Below are positions 35,181-48,361 of a DNA stretch of 64,000 nt, piece by piece. Source of the DNA: Asterella californica (lineage: Eukaryota; Streptophyta; Marchantiopsida; Marchantiales; Aytoniaceae); the NCBI GenBank assembly GCA_036924285.1, contig JAYKYS010000002.1, positions 40,439,501 to 40,503,500 on the forward strand, written 5' to 3'. Under the pieces are notes generated by a model that was not told where the DNA came from, ran no database searches, and was given only the letters and a program-made list of their open reading frames with translations. Position 1 is the first letter of the stretch. The number at the start of each line of letters is the position of its first letter. The translations under genes were made by a program, and so were the position numbers.

Positions 35181-35920
35181 TTTCCCTGCTGCCCTAACCA
35201 AATCTCCACCGAAGCTATTTCCTCCTTAGCCAAGCTCGCAACAATCCCACTGAATTAAAGCGGCCCTGTACAAACTGAAGCTCGAGCCGGTCTGCACAAA
35301 TGTCTAGAATTCGCGCAAAGCACTTCCAAAGGATCTCTATCGGGAGTAGATACCCACAACCCAACAGCGGCCTTTACTTGAAAAGGATAGTGTAGAAGTC
35401 GGCGAAAACACGGACAACGTGACCGCTTCTTGAGTGGAAGGGCAACAACTAGGACCTGAAATCCTTGGCACAGGCTGAGCTGCTCGGCGATCTGTAGATG
35501 AAGCGAAGTCTCTTTGATACAGAGGTTGCAAAAATTAACAGTAATTGCCCCGTCGATAACTAAGCAAAATCTCAAAACCTCACGGGTTACTCTATGGCCT
35601 CGATCCGAGGCTGTATAGCGATAGATCTATGATTCAAATCAAGCTCTGCATGTACAAAATTTCAACGTATAAACCGAAACAACGATACTAACACGATAAT
35701 CCCGGAAGGGAATGCGTGACAGTGTGTACAACGGAACGCGAGGCAGCTGTTGCCAACACGAATCACGACATGAATCTACGCGTCTGTCCACCACTCCCTT
35801 TGTTCAACCTTCCCGCTGTTTGCTTTAGCAGTGCACGGCGAAACCGCAGTTATCCCCCTAGTCACGTCTTGGCATGTGCGAGAGATCCCAGCCGGATCTA
35901 TTCTGCCCACCTACAGTAGA
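35181..35920 (-). promoter_or_regulatory. Upstream region of the DnaJ gene
   Basis: The start codon is at 35180 and transcription runs to lower coordinates, so this stretch should hold the 5' UTR and promoter. No convincing TATA box or heat-shock element array was identified by eye. Frames here on both strands are short and unlike known proteins. Confidence 0.4.
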
Positions 35921-36035
35921 CAAGAGATTTACTGTTCAAGGCTGATGTAACTCGAGTTATATCAGGACTTCCCTCGGGCAAGAGATTTACTGTTCAGGTC
36001 TGATGTAACTCGAGTTATATCAGGACTTCCCTCGG
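35921..36035. repeat. 58-bp tandem duplication with internal palindrome
   Basis: Two head-to-tail copies (35921-35978, 35979-36035) begin caagagatttactgttca and end ggacttccctcgg. Each holds an imperfect palindrome centred on taactcgagtta (XhoI-type core). It lies about 0.75-0.85 kb upstream of the DnaJ start. Confidence 0.9.
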
Positions 36036-36341
36036 ACGATCATATTTCTCCCGTAAACCTTTCCGCCTTCTCCACGTAGGGGTTTCGGAATATTTGTATA
36101 TCGGGCCTACCATAGATAGGCGTTGGAAACCTCAGAAATTTACTTCACCTTTAATACGTTTATCTGACTTTACTTCACCATCTTAACTTTGTGTTACTTG
36201 ATTGCAATCTTGACCGGCAATGGCATATTTGGTTATCGTTATGTAAGATATTACATTAAGAGAACAAATTTTAAAAAAATGTAGATTGATAATTCGTTGT
36301 AAAAAAGTTTATTTGATTTTTTATATAAATATATTATAAAT

Positions 36342-36387
36342 AAGTGTATATTAGTTGTTATATAAATATAACGACTAATATACACTT
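36342..36387. repeat. AT-rich hairpin
   Basis: Arms 36342-36363 and 36366-36387 are inverted repeats of 22 nt with one mismatch around a 2-nt loop (aagtgtatattagttgtta type). It could be a tiny MITE remnant or a chance AT-rich foldback. Confidence 0.8.
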
Positions 36388-36399
36388 TTTGGTTTGCAT

Positions 36400-39300
36400 C
36401 TGATGACATGATATTTTTACCTTCTGAACTTCAAAAGTGAGGTCAAGTATCACAAACGCAGTAGAGATGAGGTCAAGTAAATTTCTGTTGGAAACCAAGA
36501 TACAGTACTGTACTACGTATACGTTGTTGTTCCCTGTTCACAGTAAACAAAAGACCAAGCCAAAATTAGGGAGATTCACGCAGTTGTGTGATAACCAAGG
36601 CAGTCAGGACCTCCATGTACGTAAACTACTACTCGGTTCCTAAGTCTGCTTCCTTCTCCGGAAAGGAAACTTACCTTAGTGAATAGACTTATTCGCGCAC
36701 ATAACTGTGCAAATAGATGGAGAATGTTCTGTTTACCTTTTTCCCATATCGAACAGCGTAGTTCCACATGTAACGCGGTTACGACCGAAGTTTCGGCGCT
36801 ACCGACATTATACAGACCTCGACCTGTAATTCGATAGTAAGATCGGAGAACTTGAATCGAGTTACAGCACGAGGGGTACTTGGACACGACGAGTCATTTC
36901 GAAGTTTTGTCGGCAGCTCCACATATTCTTATCCCAGAGATCATGTATCAGGCCAAAATTCATTTTCCACGTCATTGTTTAGCTTTTAATATAATCTAAA
37001 TTATAGCATGAACATCATTGACATTCAGTACCGATTCTTACATCAACGAGGCATCCGCACTACCATTTAGTGTTTAGAGAGTTTTTCTCATTTTGGGCAC
37101 CTTGTAGTATCGGTGATAAGCCTGTTCTCCTTACTAGTCTTCTCATATTCTTGCTATTCTTTAGAATAGCTATACCTAGATTGTGAAACCGGAAAGAATG
37201 GGAAATTCTTTTGTAACGCACTTATGTATCACTGTGAAAACAGGAAAAGAAAGTATAAATATTAATAAATCACTAACACATAGCCTTGTAATTCCACTTA
37301 GTATTTTGTTTTTGCCCTGCTTGATCACATATAAATGTCTACCCGTTATTGTATCGATGTAAAAGTTCTACATGGATACTATTTATACTCATGTTGTAAC
37401 CGCACCCAACTTATTAAAGCTGGTTTTTCGTCCAGTTACGTGCGACTTTAGGGGTGAGTATAAGACTGCTCGTCGGACAGTCACCTGCTTGGATACTCGG
37501 ACCGGGTTGTAACAGTGTCATACAAAAAGATCTGTTGTCTACAAGACTAGTTCTTGCAAAGTGGGATCTGGAAAATTGATGAGGTTTTTTGGAGCTCATA
37601 TGCACGAGGTCACACGTTTCGAGTCCAAATCATGTCTGATTGTGCAAGAACGGAGCAGGAAATGCTCAGCTCGAGGGGACGAGTTGGAACATGATGTTTC
37701 TATTTTCACGAGGGAGCGCAGTCATTTGTTTTAAAACCTTCGTTTAAGTGATTTCTTTGACTTCTTTTCCTGCTCTAAGTGTTGTGCACAATTGTACAAT
37801 AGTCCTACTGAGAGGATCCACCATATTTGATTTTGGACATAGTTTTTCAATAAGAATAACTTCAGACACATTGCTTGAGAATGCTCGTCTTAGAGATGAA
37901 TATTCGTATTAGAGTTGCGTTGCTCCAGGATAGTACGAAGTCTCGACTGAGATACAGCTTGCATTTCGAGTTCTACAAGAATTTGAATTATGATAATATA
38001 GTTTCAGGAAATGCAAAAATGCGAGCTCAGTGCTAGGTACACAAGTTTTGCATTCGTCTCTTGTCTTGGAATGTGTTTTTGTCTTTGTTCTTGAACCTCG
38101 AAGAACTCGTCAGAAATATGAGAGGTGAAACAGACAGGCTTCTGACAGTCTACAAGTTTGAAAACTCTTCTCTCGCTGAAACCCATTCAATCCTTGGTTT
38201 GCATGATCAGTTTGTCATGGTTTAACGTGCGTAGATGGAAGTTCGGCTCACCAAAGACGATGATTGCAACTGATTTGTAGATCTGATAGTTAACAATGGC
38301 AAAGTATATCATCTGCATGATGAAGAGGAGCATAGTGCATTCTAGACGAGAAAATGGGTTGCTGAGTTGAGTCGATGCGCTCCACGTTTGTCTTTCTTCA
38401 TGTCCAGAGAATTAGATGAAGAAAGAAATTGTCGAAGAAAGGTCACAAAACCGGTGACAAGGTCATTTCAGTAGACAATTCAGTTCAATTCAGAGTCGAT
38501 AATGGAATTAGTGGAGGAAGCAATAGATCTATCCATGCACCACGAAGAGAAGCTCGCGAGAAAACTCAGCCAAAACTGGTTACGGATCATTCTATGCACG
38601 TCGAATCCGAAGCTCACGGAAACGTCTACATGCGGTGCCTACCAGACGTCTAGCCAACTCTATCGCGGTCCACAATGAAGACAATGTGGTTATCAGAAAA
38701 ACATTGGTGTGGTATTCCGCATGATTCGCATTAAAGAAGACTTAACCGTCGACATGAAACTCTGTGCCATGCAGTGGTGCAACTATTTCGATCTTGATAA
38801 ACTCTCATGCGACTGGTCGGTTTCGGCAAGGTCGGTGATAATTTAGGTCAATAATGTGGGTGCGGTGACGGCCTTAGTTGTTTCTGGATTATGGAGAGAC
38901 AGAACATGAGCATGAACACAATGAAGTGTTAAATAAGATATACCGTATTTTTATCATAACCATGTGTTCAGTTTCATTCTTTGCTTGTATTTTTATTAAT
39001 GTAGTTGATTGTTGTTTTGATAACATACGAAGTCTTATGTGTCGAGTAAGAAGCGGATCACGCCTGTGATGCCATTGTTTAGACCTCTTTTTGCCGTGGT
39101 GCTTTTTGCAACCAGCACGATGTTGCCTTGTACAGGCTGAACCCTCCAGGCAGGATGACTCGGCCTCACTCCACCTCGGCCAAAAAAGGTTTCATACACA
39201 TGAGAAACATGAAAGCGTCAATTGTATCCGTGAATTGCAAGTTTTCTGTTCTGTCACCTATCGAGCCTTTTAGTTTCATACACATGAGAAACCTGAAAGC

Positions 39301-40900
39301 GTCAAATATATCCGAGAATTGCAAGTTTTCTGTTCATTCACCTAACCAAGACAGCAGACATTAGCAGTTTTATTTCTTGCCAAGTGGACTTTGAGAAAGT
39401 GCATTGGACCGCACATACATGTCGTGGAATAAAATGCGATTTCAACCTTCGAGTCATGTTTGAGACATTGATATCCAGACCTCCATAACAAAGAAAGAGA
39501 CATGCAACTTCGCAGTTCGATGCGTTTGTCTACAATTCTTGCGTTGTCAAGTTGTCATTGCAAGTTTTAAGCATGAGAAAGAATTAAGAGCCTAGATGAA
39601 AAAGATCTCGTCGATTCTTCATGTCGCTTGCAGTGTTCTCTATAACATCTCTTCGCATATCGGGACAGGTTCATTATCATCGGATAATGTCAAGTCCAAT
39701 GTCAAGACAATCTTAGCAATTAACCGTTTATTCGATTGAAGATAACTTGGAACATGAGAGGTATGAGCTTCAACATCGGGATTGACTCTGAACACTACGG
39801 ACGCATAAATCCAGCTGCACTCGACCTCAACAGATCTGGTTGTTTGTTTGTTCTTCGTCAAAGAAAAGGTTGAGCATCATCCACAGCATCATCTAACGAA
39901 CTCCCAAAAATGTCTTCAACATTCTTCAATACAATATACATTCTACTGCCATTTGTTGAACATTAAACTGAACATGCTGAACTATCACTAGAGGTCCATA
40001 CGAGGATCAAAGCCGTCATCCTCCAGTGCATCAACTTCTGCTGTTATGAAACTTTCATTCACTGCTTTTCTCAAAGCCATGATATTCTCGACTTTGATGT
40101 TTTTTGCACCACACAAAGAGTCTACAAGTCCACACTACCTCGGATATTGTAGCTATGAGGTTTAAAATTGTACACAGTCGCTACAAGCCAAGTGCAGCTG
40201 TGTGTTGCACATATTATATACGACAAACTTTCCATACGTCACAAAACCAAAATTGTGTCTTACTGTGGGTTACATCCTTGTTACCAACCCACTTCACTAG
40301 GTCCGCAAATTGAAAATGCAGTGCTAAAAAACTGCTAATGCAGTTACGCTATTAGGTTAGGTTTATTGTTTTTCGTTTATGATCTACGTCAAAATTAGAC
40401 TAAGACAACTCAAATGATGATTTTTGATAATCGTGACTAGAGAAATAACATGCCTGGATACTCTAAAACAGGGGAATGTTGACATTAGGGTTGAATTATT
40501 TGCCAAAACTACATGTGAATTAAATCTTACTTATAATATTCTATTTTTAAATAAAAAATCTCCCAAAAAGGATTTGAGATTAAATTTTTTTCATTTTTAT
40601 ATTCCTTTTGTTTAAAATCAAAAGTCATATATAATACCTTTTTAACTCACAAAATCAAAAAATGAAAACGTTTACTATGTAAATGAGTTTCAACTTTACA
40701 CTAACAATAATTTAAAATAAAACTTTTATTTACATGTAATTACAACATATCAAATAAGTGAGGTGATTTACGGCTAACGAGTCATTATAATAAGTTCTCC
40801 TAGCCCAAGAAACCTACTTTTAGATTAGAGAGACAAACAACAACTTTCTCTGTTTGTCCATGAGGATTTACACTCCATGAGTATTCTAGGAGTTTATGAT
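36400..40900. other. Intergenic stretch, with an 84-bp period duplication
   Basis: No supported gene. At 39190-39260 and 39274-39344 two copies of about 71 bp share tttcatacacatgagaaac, gaaagcgtcaa and gaattgcaagttttctgtt, with a period of 84 bp. The 63-78 codon frames around 38429, 38878 and 39128 are not recognisable. Confidence 0.5.
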
Positions 40901-40963
40901 GTGAAGCATGGAGTCAAGAGTATGGAGAATTTTCTTCTGGAGCAGAGCCCCGGTCTCATTTTT

Positions 40964-41030
40964 CAGAAGCGCACCTTGTAACGCTATGCTTATGGGTTCT
41001 CTCCAACATGTGATGTGAAAGATCTTCCGA
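40964..41030 (+). repeat. End module of the double-hairpin repeat family
   Basis: cagaagcgcacctt... then gcttatgggttctctcc resembles the tails following the hairpin repeats at about 49300, 62745 and 63608 (gaagcgc then ttatgg.tt). The hairpin part itself was not found here. Confidence 0.4.
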
Positions 41031-41039
41031 TTGAATCCA

Positions 41040-42500
41040 CTACACGTCCATGTCTCTACTTAGAATCTTTCTTTCTGAACTGTTACGAGTAATTTAATTA
41101 ACGTGCCATAGCACAAATGTCTGACTAACATAGACAGAATACATTAGAATCTGATATAGACTGTATGATCATTTCTAAAGTTTTTATTCTGATCTATATT
41201 AGAATAACCATATATACACTAGAAACATAAACAAAAAATTATCCGACCAAACCTTTTAAACATTTTAGAGAAATTCTCATCTCCAACACATATCTCACAA
41301 CATATACCATCAGATAATAGATATTTTAGAGAACTTTTATGTGAGTTATCTATATCCAATAGATAACTCACATTTAAATAATAAATCTTAGCTTTCCTAA
41401 TAAAAGAGTTGACTAACATGTCTCTTCATAGATTAGAGGAAAGGATTACTAAGTGTGACTCGTATTCTAACTTTGCAAAACACAATCACACGATAGCATT
41501 CATGCACCACTTATCTTTACTTTGTTTGACTCTAATCGTAACCGGATCATAATTTGATATTTATTTAAAACTGATATTTTATATCATACAAGCTAGACTT
41601 GGGATATTGTAAGACAAAGAAAGACATAAAAATCGTGAATGGGTGTATGACTCTAGTAGAATGATATCATATTTTATCATAGTCACTGGAACTGCATAAG
41701 AAAATTTTAAACATAAAATTCAAAGAAGAAATGAAATGAGAACACATAATCCACGCAAATTATCATTAGTGCTAATATATTTTTATTATTTTATAGAAAT
41801 TAAAATAATAAATATTAATTAAATATGTATAATATTTTATGCAAGTTATAACAAATATACTACTTTAACTTCCTATACATATAAATTTGATCTTGTAGTC
41901 GAGTGAAATATTCGAGAACATTTTTATAATCATCTTGCACTAGAGTGAGATATTCCAGAGTATTCTTATAATCATCTGAATGCAAAAGTTCTTCATTCCT
42001 CGTAATCAATAGCATGTTTTCATCATTCCACATTCAAGGTCTTTAGCGTCCGGAAAACGTATAAAAACACTTCAGAACTTCAGAGGAAGTCTTTCAGTTT
42101 CAATATCCGTAACATATTTTCAGTTTTCGAATTGAACGATTTGACCTTCAGATTTACGAACAATCTAGGAGGCTCTTGCCACCTCATGCAAACGGACTAA
42201 CCAATATGGGAAAATAAGGAGAAGCTACAGTAGTCCTTCCATCCGTTGGCTATTCATTGCGTCGCGTGTTCTCTGTCATTCTTTACCAGCTTCTCTTTAT
42301 AAGTTTGTTATGACGATATTGCCAGGACATGCATCCACGTTTATGATCCTGACGTGTATGATTCTGACCTGCTGCAAGAACCATTGGTTGCCCCTAGTGC
42401 GATCGCAAGGTCACCGTCAGCGTAAGGCCGACTTTTCGACGTTTCTCAGTCAGTTTGAGCTATCAGTGTTTTCTCACCGGGCGATGAGTTCTATTACTTC
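41040..42500. other. AT-rich stretch, nothing recognised
   Basis: Very AT-rich. A near-duplicate of about 50 bp lies at 41893-41945 and 41936-41985 (gagtgaaatattcgagaac against gagtgagatattccagagt). No gene or RNA is supported. Confidence 0.4.
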
Positions 42501-42719
42501 ACTTACCCGACCCGACTAAGACACGTGCTAAACCCCTTCTATACTACCTGTCACTATTGACGACCGGTATTTGGTCCATGTGCGTAGCAATTCCCACAAG
42601 CACTTTGAGATAACCCGCAGATATGAACCCAGAGAGTAAATAGCATCGAGGAGCGTGAGTGTACACCAACATTATGCATCTCGTTTGCAGATATATTATG
42701 GTACACGGGTAGCAGTTTC

Positions 42720-44620
42720 CGGAGAAACCAACAACTTCCCTGCACTCTTGCGTAACCCCCAAATAGTTTTCAACCCATGCAAGTACTAGGTGGGTAACGT
42801 GGTTGAGAAGTGAACGAATTTATAAACCGAGGTCGGACCACCAGAAAATGTTTACGGAAATCACATTTCAAAGATGGTACCCCCAGGCAGGGAAGTGCAC
42901 GAGAGAAGTTATATTCATAACGTCGAGAATGGCAGATATGCTCAAGGACCACTCTGTAGTATAGACGTATAGTGCAATTAGACCGGCCAAGTACATAGTG
43001 AGAAGCCATTAGGGGTGGAATGTGCACTAACAATGCAGACTGGAGTTAGCGAATTCTTTTATAACCGGAATGTGTGTTAATGGAAATGTGGTGCGAAGCA
43101 CATTTCCAGAAAAGGTTCTCCTTGGTATGAAATCGTATGCGAGTGGAAAATGACAAGAGAAAGATGCAGTATTTGCTTCAAATGTAAAAGTTATGCAAAC
43201 CCCAACGCAAGAATGAAGACAAACTAGATTTGGATGAAGCGAAGGCTGTGAAAGCAAAACCTAGATTTGAACGAAGCGAAGGCTATGAAACCAAAACGTA
43301 GATACAGATAACCATAGAATCCAGCGCAGGAGTGAATGAGTTGAAGACCACGGATTTAGAGAGTGAATACAGGAGAAGACAGACAAAGGTAGTAAAAGAA
43401 TAACGTGTATTTGCATGGCCATCACGATGCATCTAGAGATGCAGGAGAGAAGTTAGGAATGAGAACTGGTACTCGGGGTACGCAGTTTTCTGAGAAAACA
43501 ATAACTTCCCCGCACACTTAGGTAACCCCCAAATAGTTTTGGACCCATGCAAGTTCAAAGTAAGCAACAAAGAGCGGTAACATGCACGTTAACTTTGTTA
43601 GAGAAGTTCGCGAATGTATATAACCGAGGTCGGGCCAAGGGGAAATGTGTACAAAAACCACATAAAGACCAAATTGATGGACACAGCTGTAGATAATGAG
43701 CAGGTATACACTGAAACACATAACTACCACAAGGTACACACAGAGCATGCAACAAAACACTCTCTTGTCGCATGCACCTGAACCTGCTCTTTAACTTTAG
43801 CTTCCAACAGAGAAGGTTAGGACTTTTCCAACTTGTCGGTACAGGAGTTTCTGTTCAGTTCCGAGAACATCTGAGAGCAAACTCCCGTTCTTAGTGTAAT
43901 GGTAGATCCGCGAAGATGGTTCCTTACTGACATGGTCGTTAGTTTGGAAACGAAGGGCCAATCACAAGATGGGAAATGGTGAAGGTAGAAGTTAGAGAAT
44001 ATATATAACTGAGGTAGTACAAAGGGGAAATGTGTACATTTCAAAGATGGTACCCCAGGGAGGGAAGTGCAGGAGAGATGACTAGTAAAATATGCGATGC
44101 CTAACGATTTGAGCGAGAGAGGAACTAAAACTGTAATATACAGCGATAAGCCGAAAAGCAAAGTGCATGAAGGGGAGAATTATCCAGACAATGACAAGCA
44201 TAAACATACAGAAACACAACATGCATCTTTGGAGAAAGCAATCATGAAACATCCGGGAATAATCGAACCAACATTCACAACAACAGATAGATTGTCAACC
44301 ATGAAGAAGGTTAGAGGTTAGAGGCAATTCTCTCAACAAAGGTCACGGACAGAGCTGTAGGTAATGAGTAGGTGTACGCTGAAAACACCAAATTGCCACC
44401 AGATACACACAGAGGATACAACAGAGCACTCTCCTGTCGCTTGCACCTCAACCTGCTCTCTGACTTCATCAGCACCCAACAACGAGGGTTAGGCTATAGA
44501 TGAGTAGGAAAAGTGATCAAACGAAGTTTTCCTACTCATCAAATATCTCTGAAGATGCGATAGGACAAGGGAAATGTAACACAGAGCACATTTCCAGAGG
44601 CTGGGGCCCCTGGTGTAAGC
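42720..44620. repeat. Diverged local repeat cluster
   Basis: Several long, imperfect direct repeats are nested here. Positions 42720-42870 match 43490-43660 (aacttccc.gcac, then taacccccaaatagtttt, then ataaccgaggtcgg). Positions 43672-43835 match 44336-44500 (acagctgtag.taatgag, then gcacct.aacctgctct). A block with acatttcaaagatggtaccc recurs at about 42860 and 44035. The open frame at 44097-44321 lies inside and is unlike any protein I know. Confidence 0.75.
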
Positions 44621-44859
44621 ACAGTGCAGATGACCTGTACAGATTATCTGTCTCGTGTATCTAGTGCATACAAGGAACTGAGGTCTAGATGAGCCGAAGG
44701 ATTAAAACAAGCTTCCGCAACAGAAAGTACTGCAATCTACCAAAGACACGGAAATAATTTCGGATGCTCCCGAACGGGGATACAAGCCAATGAACGTTCA
44801 CCCTCTGCGAATATCCGTGCTGAACGATAAGCTTCCTCGATTACTGGCCTAGACATTAT

Positions 44860-45320
44860 TTCCTGCAATTCGCATCAAGTACCAACTCCCACTGATCGGT
44901 GTGTGCACTGCGTATGCGGTGTACGCACTCTCTACACATAAGGTTCCTCGACTACTCCCACCTTGTTGTCACCAACTTGTACCCAGGCCCATCTTAACAA
45001 TTTATCGTGAACATACACTAATCCCGCGTATAGCATCAAGTGGCAATTCCCACTGATGCACTGCGTATTCGGTGTACGCAGTCTCTAAACATAACGTTCC
45101 TAGACTACTCCCACCTTGTCGTCACCAACTTGTACCAGGCCCATCTTAACAATTTATCCCGAACATAAAGACACTAATTCCTGCGTGTAGCATCACGTCG
45201 CAACTCCCACCGATGCACTTCGTATTCGGTGTACAATCTCTAAACATAACGTACTAGACTACTCCCACCTTGTTGTCACCAAGTTGTTACCCAGGCCCAT
45301 CTCACAATTGTTCCTTAACT
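44860..45320. repeat. Three-copy tandem repeat, 157-161-bp period
   Basis: The word catca.gt..caa.tcccac marks copies at 44873, 45034 and 45191. Each copy contains actgcgtat-cggtgtac, then ctactcccaccttgt.gtcaccaa and then caggcccatct. It resembles the start of a satellite array but has only three copies here. Confidence 0.85.
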
Positions 45321-45754
45321 TAAAGGACCACAACTGCAGAATCAGTGACGTGTCAGGTCAAAGAATACCACGGCCGATGGACTTCCACAACGTTATAACA
45401 CTCTCAAGAATACTTGTCGTGCTTGTGGCAAGCAGACCTCAGTACCTAAAGACATCATGCACACATCTTCCTGAACAATCAGACTCATTTCTTACCCAAT
45501 TAATCACAGTTCTCTTCCTGTGCTTTACTCTACAAGCACCTCCATGAGTGATTTTGTAGAGTGATCCTTTTGTGATGAAGTGGAACTGGCTGTCCTCTCT
45601 CTCCTATTTGTTTATTTTGAATGAATTATGAAACAATGTTTATGTCAATTTCTATGCTACAGCTAATGTCCGTCTGAAATGTACCAGGGAAGTAAGGTCC
45701 ATCCCAGGTTTATACCGATAGACAAAATCCATTTTTGAATAATGGGTGGTTGTT

Positions 45755-48361
45755 TTACGGAAAGCCTGCTATTACCAGAAACCCTGCAAGCGCAAGCCAC
45801 ACTAAGTTCACGAGAAATAACGACTGAGCTGCCCGGTTGCCCTTCTCTCCAGGACCTCCACTTTTGAGATCACAAAAGCCTGTGTAAGCAACTTCAACGT
45901 TTGCACATTTCGCTTCAGCTACGCCACACCTGCATACCAGCATCACAATCTTGTCAACATTCTCTAATGATAATTCTGTTATGACAATCTCTTCAATTCA
46001 CGTGTACCAACTGAGCTGCTTCTCAACAACAGCGATGCATCCGCTGTGTTCAAAGAAGACAACAGACTAGAGCCAGTAAGCACACCAAAGGAACAAACAA
46101 GTTGATGTTCAAATATGTTCCCTTCAGGAACTGCTGAAGCGCGCTTTAACGTGGACTGTAATAGGACAGCAACTAACAAGAACTCCTTAAAGTACTACCC
46201 TCTGAGATCGAGTTTCGAATGATAACAAATTATTACCAAAACTGTATAGGAAAACTAGTTACTAGATAGGCGGGCTTTTGTTGTAAAAGTATGGTCAAGT
46301 AGGACCAGAATATGTTCCCGGCTAAGCGAGCAAGCAGAGTACATGTATCCTGCTCCTACCACTCTTTTAAAAATGTGATTGTCTCTAATATCAGTGATTT
46401 TACTTGAACAATTATCGATGCTTTGATTTCCTGCTGGAAGTGTATTTCGGTTCATGTGGAACGCAGCGTAATGCAAGGACTACCCACCTACACCTAAGGT
46501 AGCACGTGAACTGTAAAACCCAGAGAACATGTACTCACTAAGAACTGCATGCCGTAGCCTTTAGACCTTAGACCCCGCGCCCTGGTTGGGGCTGTGCTAG
46601 AACCCAGAAAAGGACATAGCAAGAACGAAGAGTTGAATGCATGCTAACCTTTAGCGAAAAAAGTCCTAACCTGGGAACAGAAAGTTGGGAATGTGCAGAA
46701 AGCAGCATATTCCCAAAACCAGAGGCTCCTGATACAGAAGAAGAACAAAAATATAGATGACATGTAGTAGATGAAGTATAAACTAATCTATGCGCATGAT
46801 CCTCCTCGATGCAGCCGGAGGGTTCAGAAAAGAGCATATCTTCATCACATCAAGAACAACTGAGTCGTCTATTCTGGGTAGCCAGATAGAAGGTACACAA
46901 CGAATCTATGACCAAATCAATGTAGTAAAAACTCCTCTCATGAGGTGCACTCCGTAATATTTTAGGGCTAATACATATCAAGTTTATAACAAGTGAATAG
47001 AGCAGCTGCGCTGAAAGGAGATGCATACATTGCCCGAACGAAAACATGGATAACCTGTAAGGCACATTACACAACACCCTAACCAAACAGGCAATGAACC
47101 CCAAAAAAGGTGGAGCATCTATATACTGCTCAAATTGAACCATATATCGGCCTATGTCTATACAGCAAGATGCAACAACTATCCACATGCTACTGAAAGT
47201 AACCCATGTAAACCAGAACCAATACACGTGAACCAGATGAATATTAAAAGTCTGCAGTGGAAAAAGAAGGGGGACATTAGGCAGAAGATCATGGATACAC
47301 CAGTTTGATACGAGTTATGATGATTAAGCAAGAGCGGAATGTAGATCCTCAACCATACTAAAGAAAGGAAGACGGGATGGGTAGTCATGGCAGTAAATGA
47401 TGGAAACAAAGAGAGCAAGCAGCATCTTTCTATTGGCACTTCTACATAGTCCTCTCACTGAACAAGTTAGCTGAGACGCAAATTGATGCAAGTCGCTTTG
47501 CATCAACTTGTCAAGATCCACCCATTTCTAACTGCAGCCAGTTTCGAATGCATCTAGGTCGTGCTTGCCCAGAACAACCTTGTCAAGAAGTGACGACTCA
47601 AAATGAAAACTCACCAGTAAGTGACTCCGTCGACTCCACAAACTGGATCCGCTCGGAAGCATTTGACATTACATGATGATGGCTTTTTCGCTTGCACGCA
47701 AGCACCTGTTGACAGCATCAAGGCGTGAGCACCATAAAAACTGAACGAGCAACATTCTGCCAAAGGCTCGGAGTGAGAAAAAGGTCACATGAAGCAATTA
47801 AGCAGTTATTATCATGTATACAAACAAGACTGGAGATTCACAGAAGGGACCAGACCTACCATCTTCAACGATTCTCACTCCCGCAGCTATCGCATGACAG
47901 GCACTCTGAAACCTTATTCCACCTTCCCCGCAAACCTGTACCATACATTGATCTGTCGTCAGCTCCATACCTTCTTACTGCTCTCTCAACCAAAGGAACC
48001 CCGGAAGGATCTGATCAAGAAGAGCAACCACCAATAGTCACAGAAGCAACAGCAAGTAGCAAACTACAGATCATTAGGTAACTTCGAACTGCAACCACTC
48101 ATCGTATTGAACCACACGTTGTCTCAGTTCAAACAATTTCGTATTCCACAGAAAGTACCACAATTTTACTAATGCCAAAGATGCTCTACTGCCAAGTTAG
48201 AACCATACCGGAGTTGCAGCATCGCACTTGGGTTCTAGGATAGGAAGCTCCCATAGATTATTAGATTCCCCTGATGATTCCACGGAGGTGGCAATAACAC
48301 TCGTACATATTAAGCTAACGAAAACCACTACCGAAATCCACTTCCGCAGCGGGGCTGCCAT
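45755..48361 (-). CDS. Kazal-type serine protease inhibitor-like membrane protein
   Basis: Three minus-strand exons give 131 residues: 48209-48361, 47615-47682 and 45755-45929. Exon 1 starts at ATG 48361 and encodes a signal peptide (KWISVVVFVSLICTSVIA, about residues 7-24). Exons 2-3 encode a Kazal-like domain, CNVKCFRADPVCGVDGVTYW then CG...KC...GFC (Cys 55-93). A glycine-rich linker and a C-terminal hydrophobic segment (SLFLVNLVWLALAGFLVIAG, 110-129) suit a membrane anchor. This matches the small plant Kazal-type proteins such as Arabidopsis At4g01575, which as I recall have WCGC where this one has WCGV. Donor tactg|gtgagt and acceptor atgcag are good. The exon 2 acceptor is uncertain: aaaaag at 47683 keeps the phase, while the nicer acag at 47706 does not. 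A role as a protease inhibitor is inferred from family. Confidence 0.8.
46250..47300. repeat. Repeat-derived sequence in the long intron
   Basis: Most of the 1685-bp second intron of the Kazal-type gene (45930-47614) is related to 28.1-29.5 kb and to the 42.7-44.6 kb cluster, for example 46450-46490 and 46665-46740. The open frames it contains (minus, 46568-47439) are hydrophobic but not recognisable. Confidence 0.5.

Noticed and set aside
36576..36887. Minus-strand 103-codon frame upstream of the DnaJ gene
   Set aside because: No splice context, no domain and irregular composition; treated as chance.
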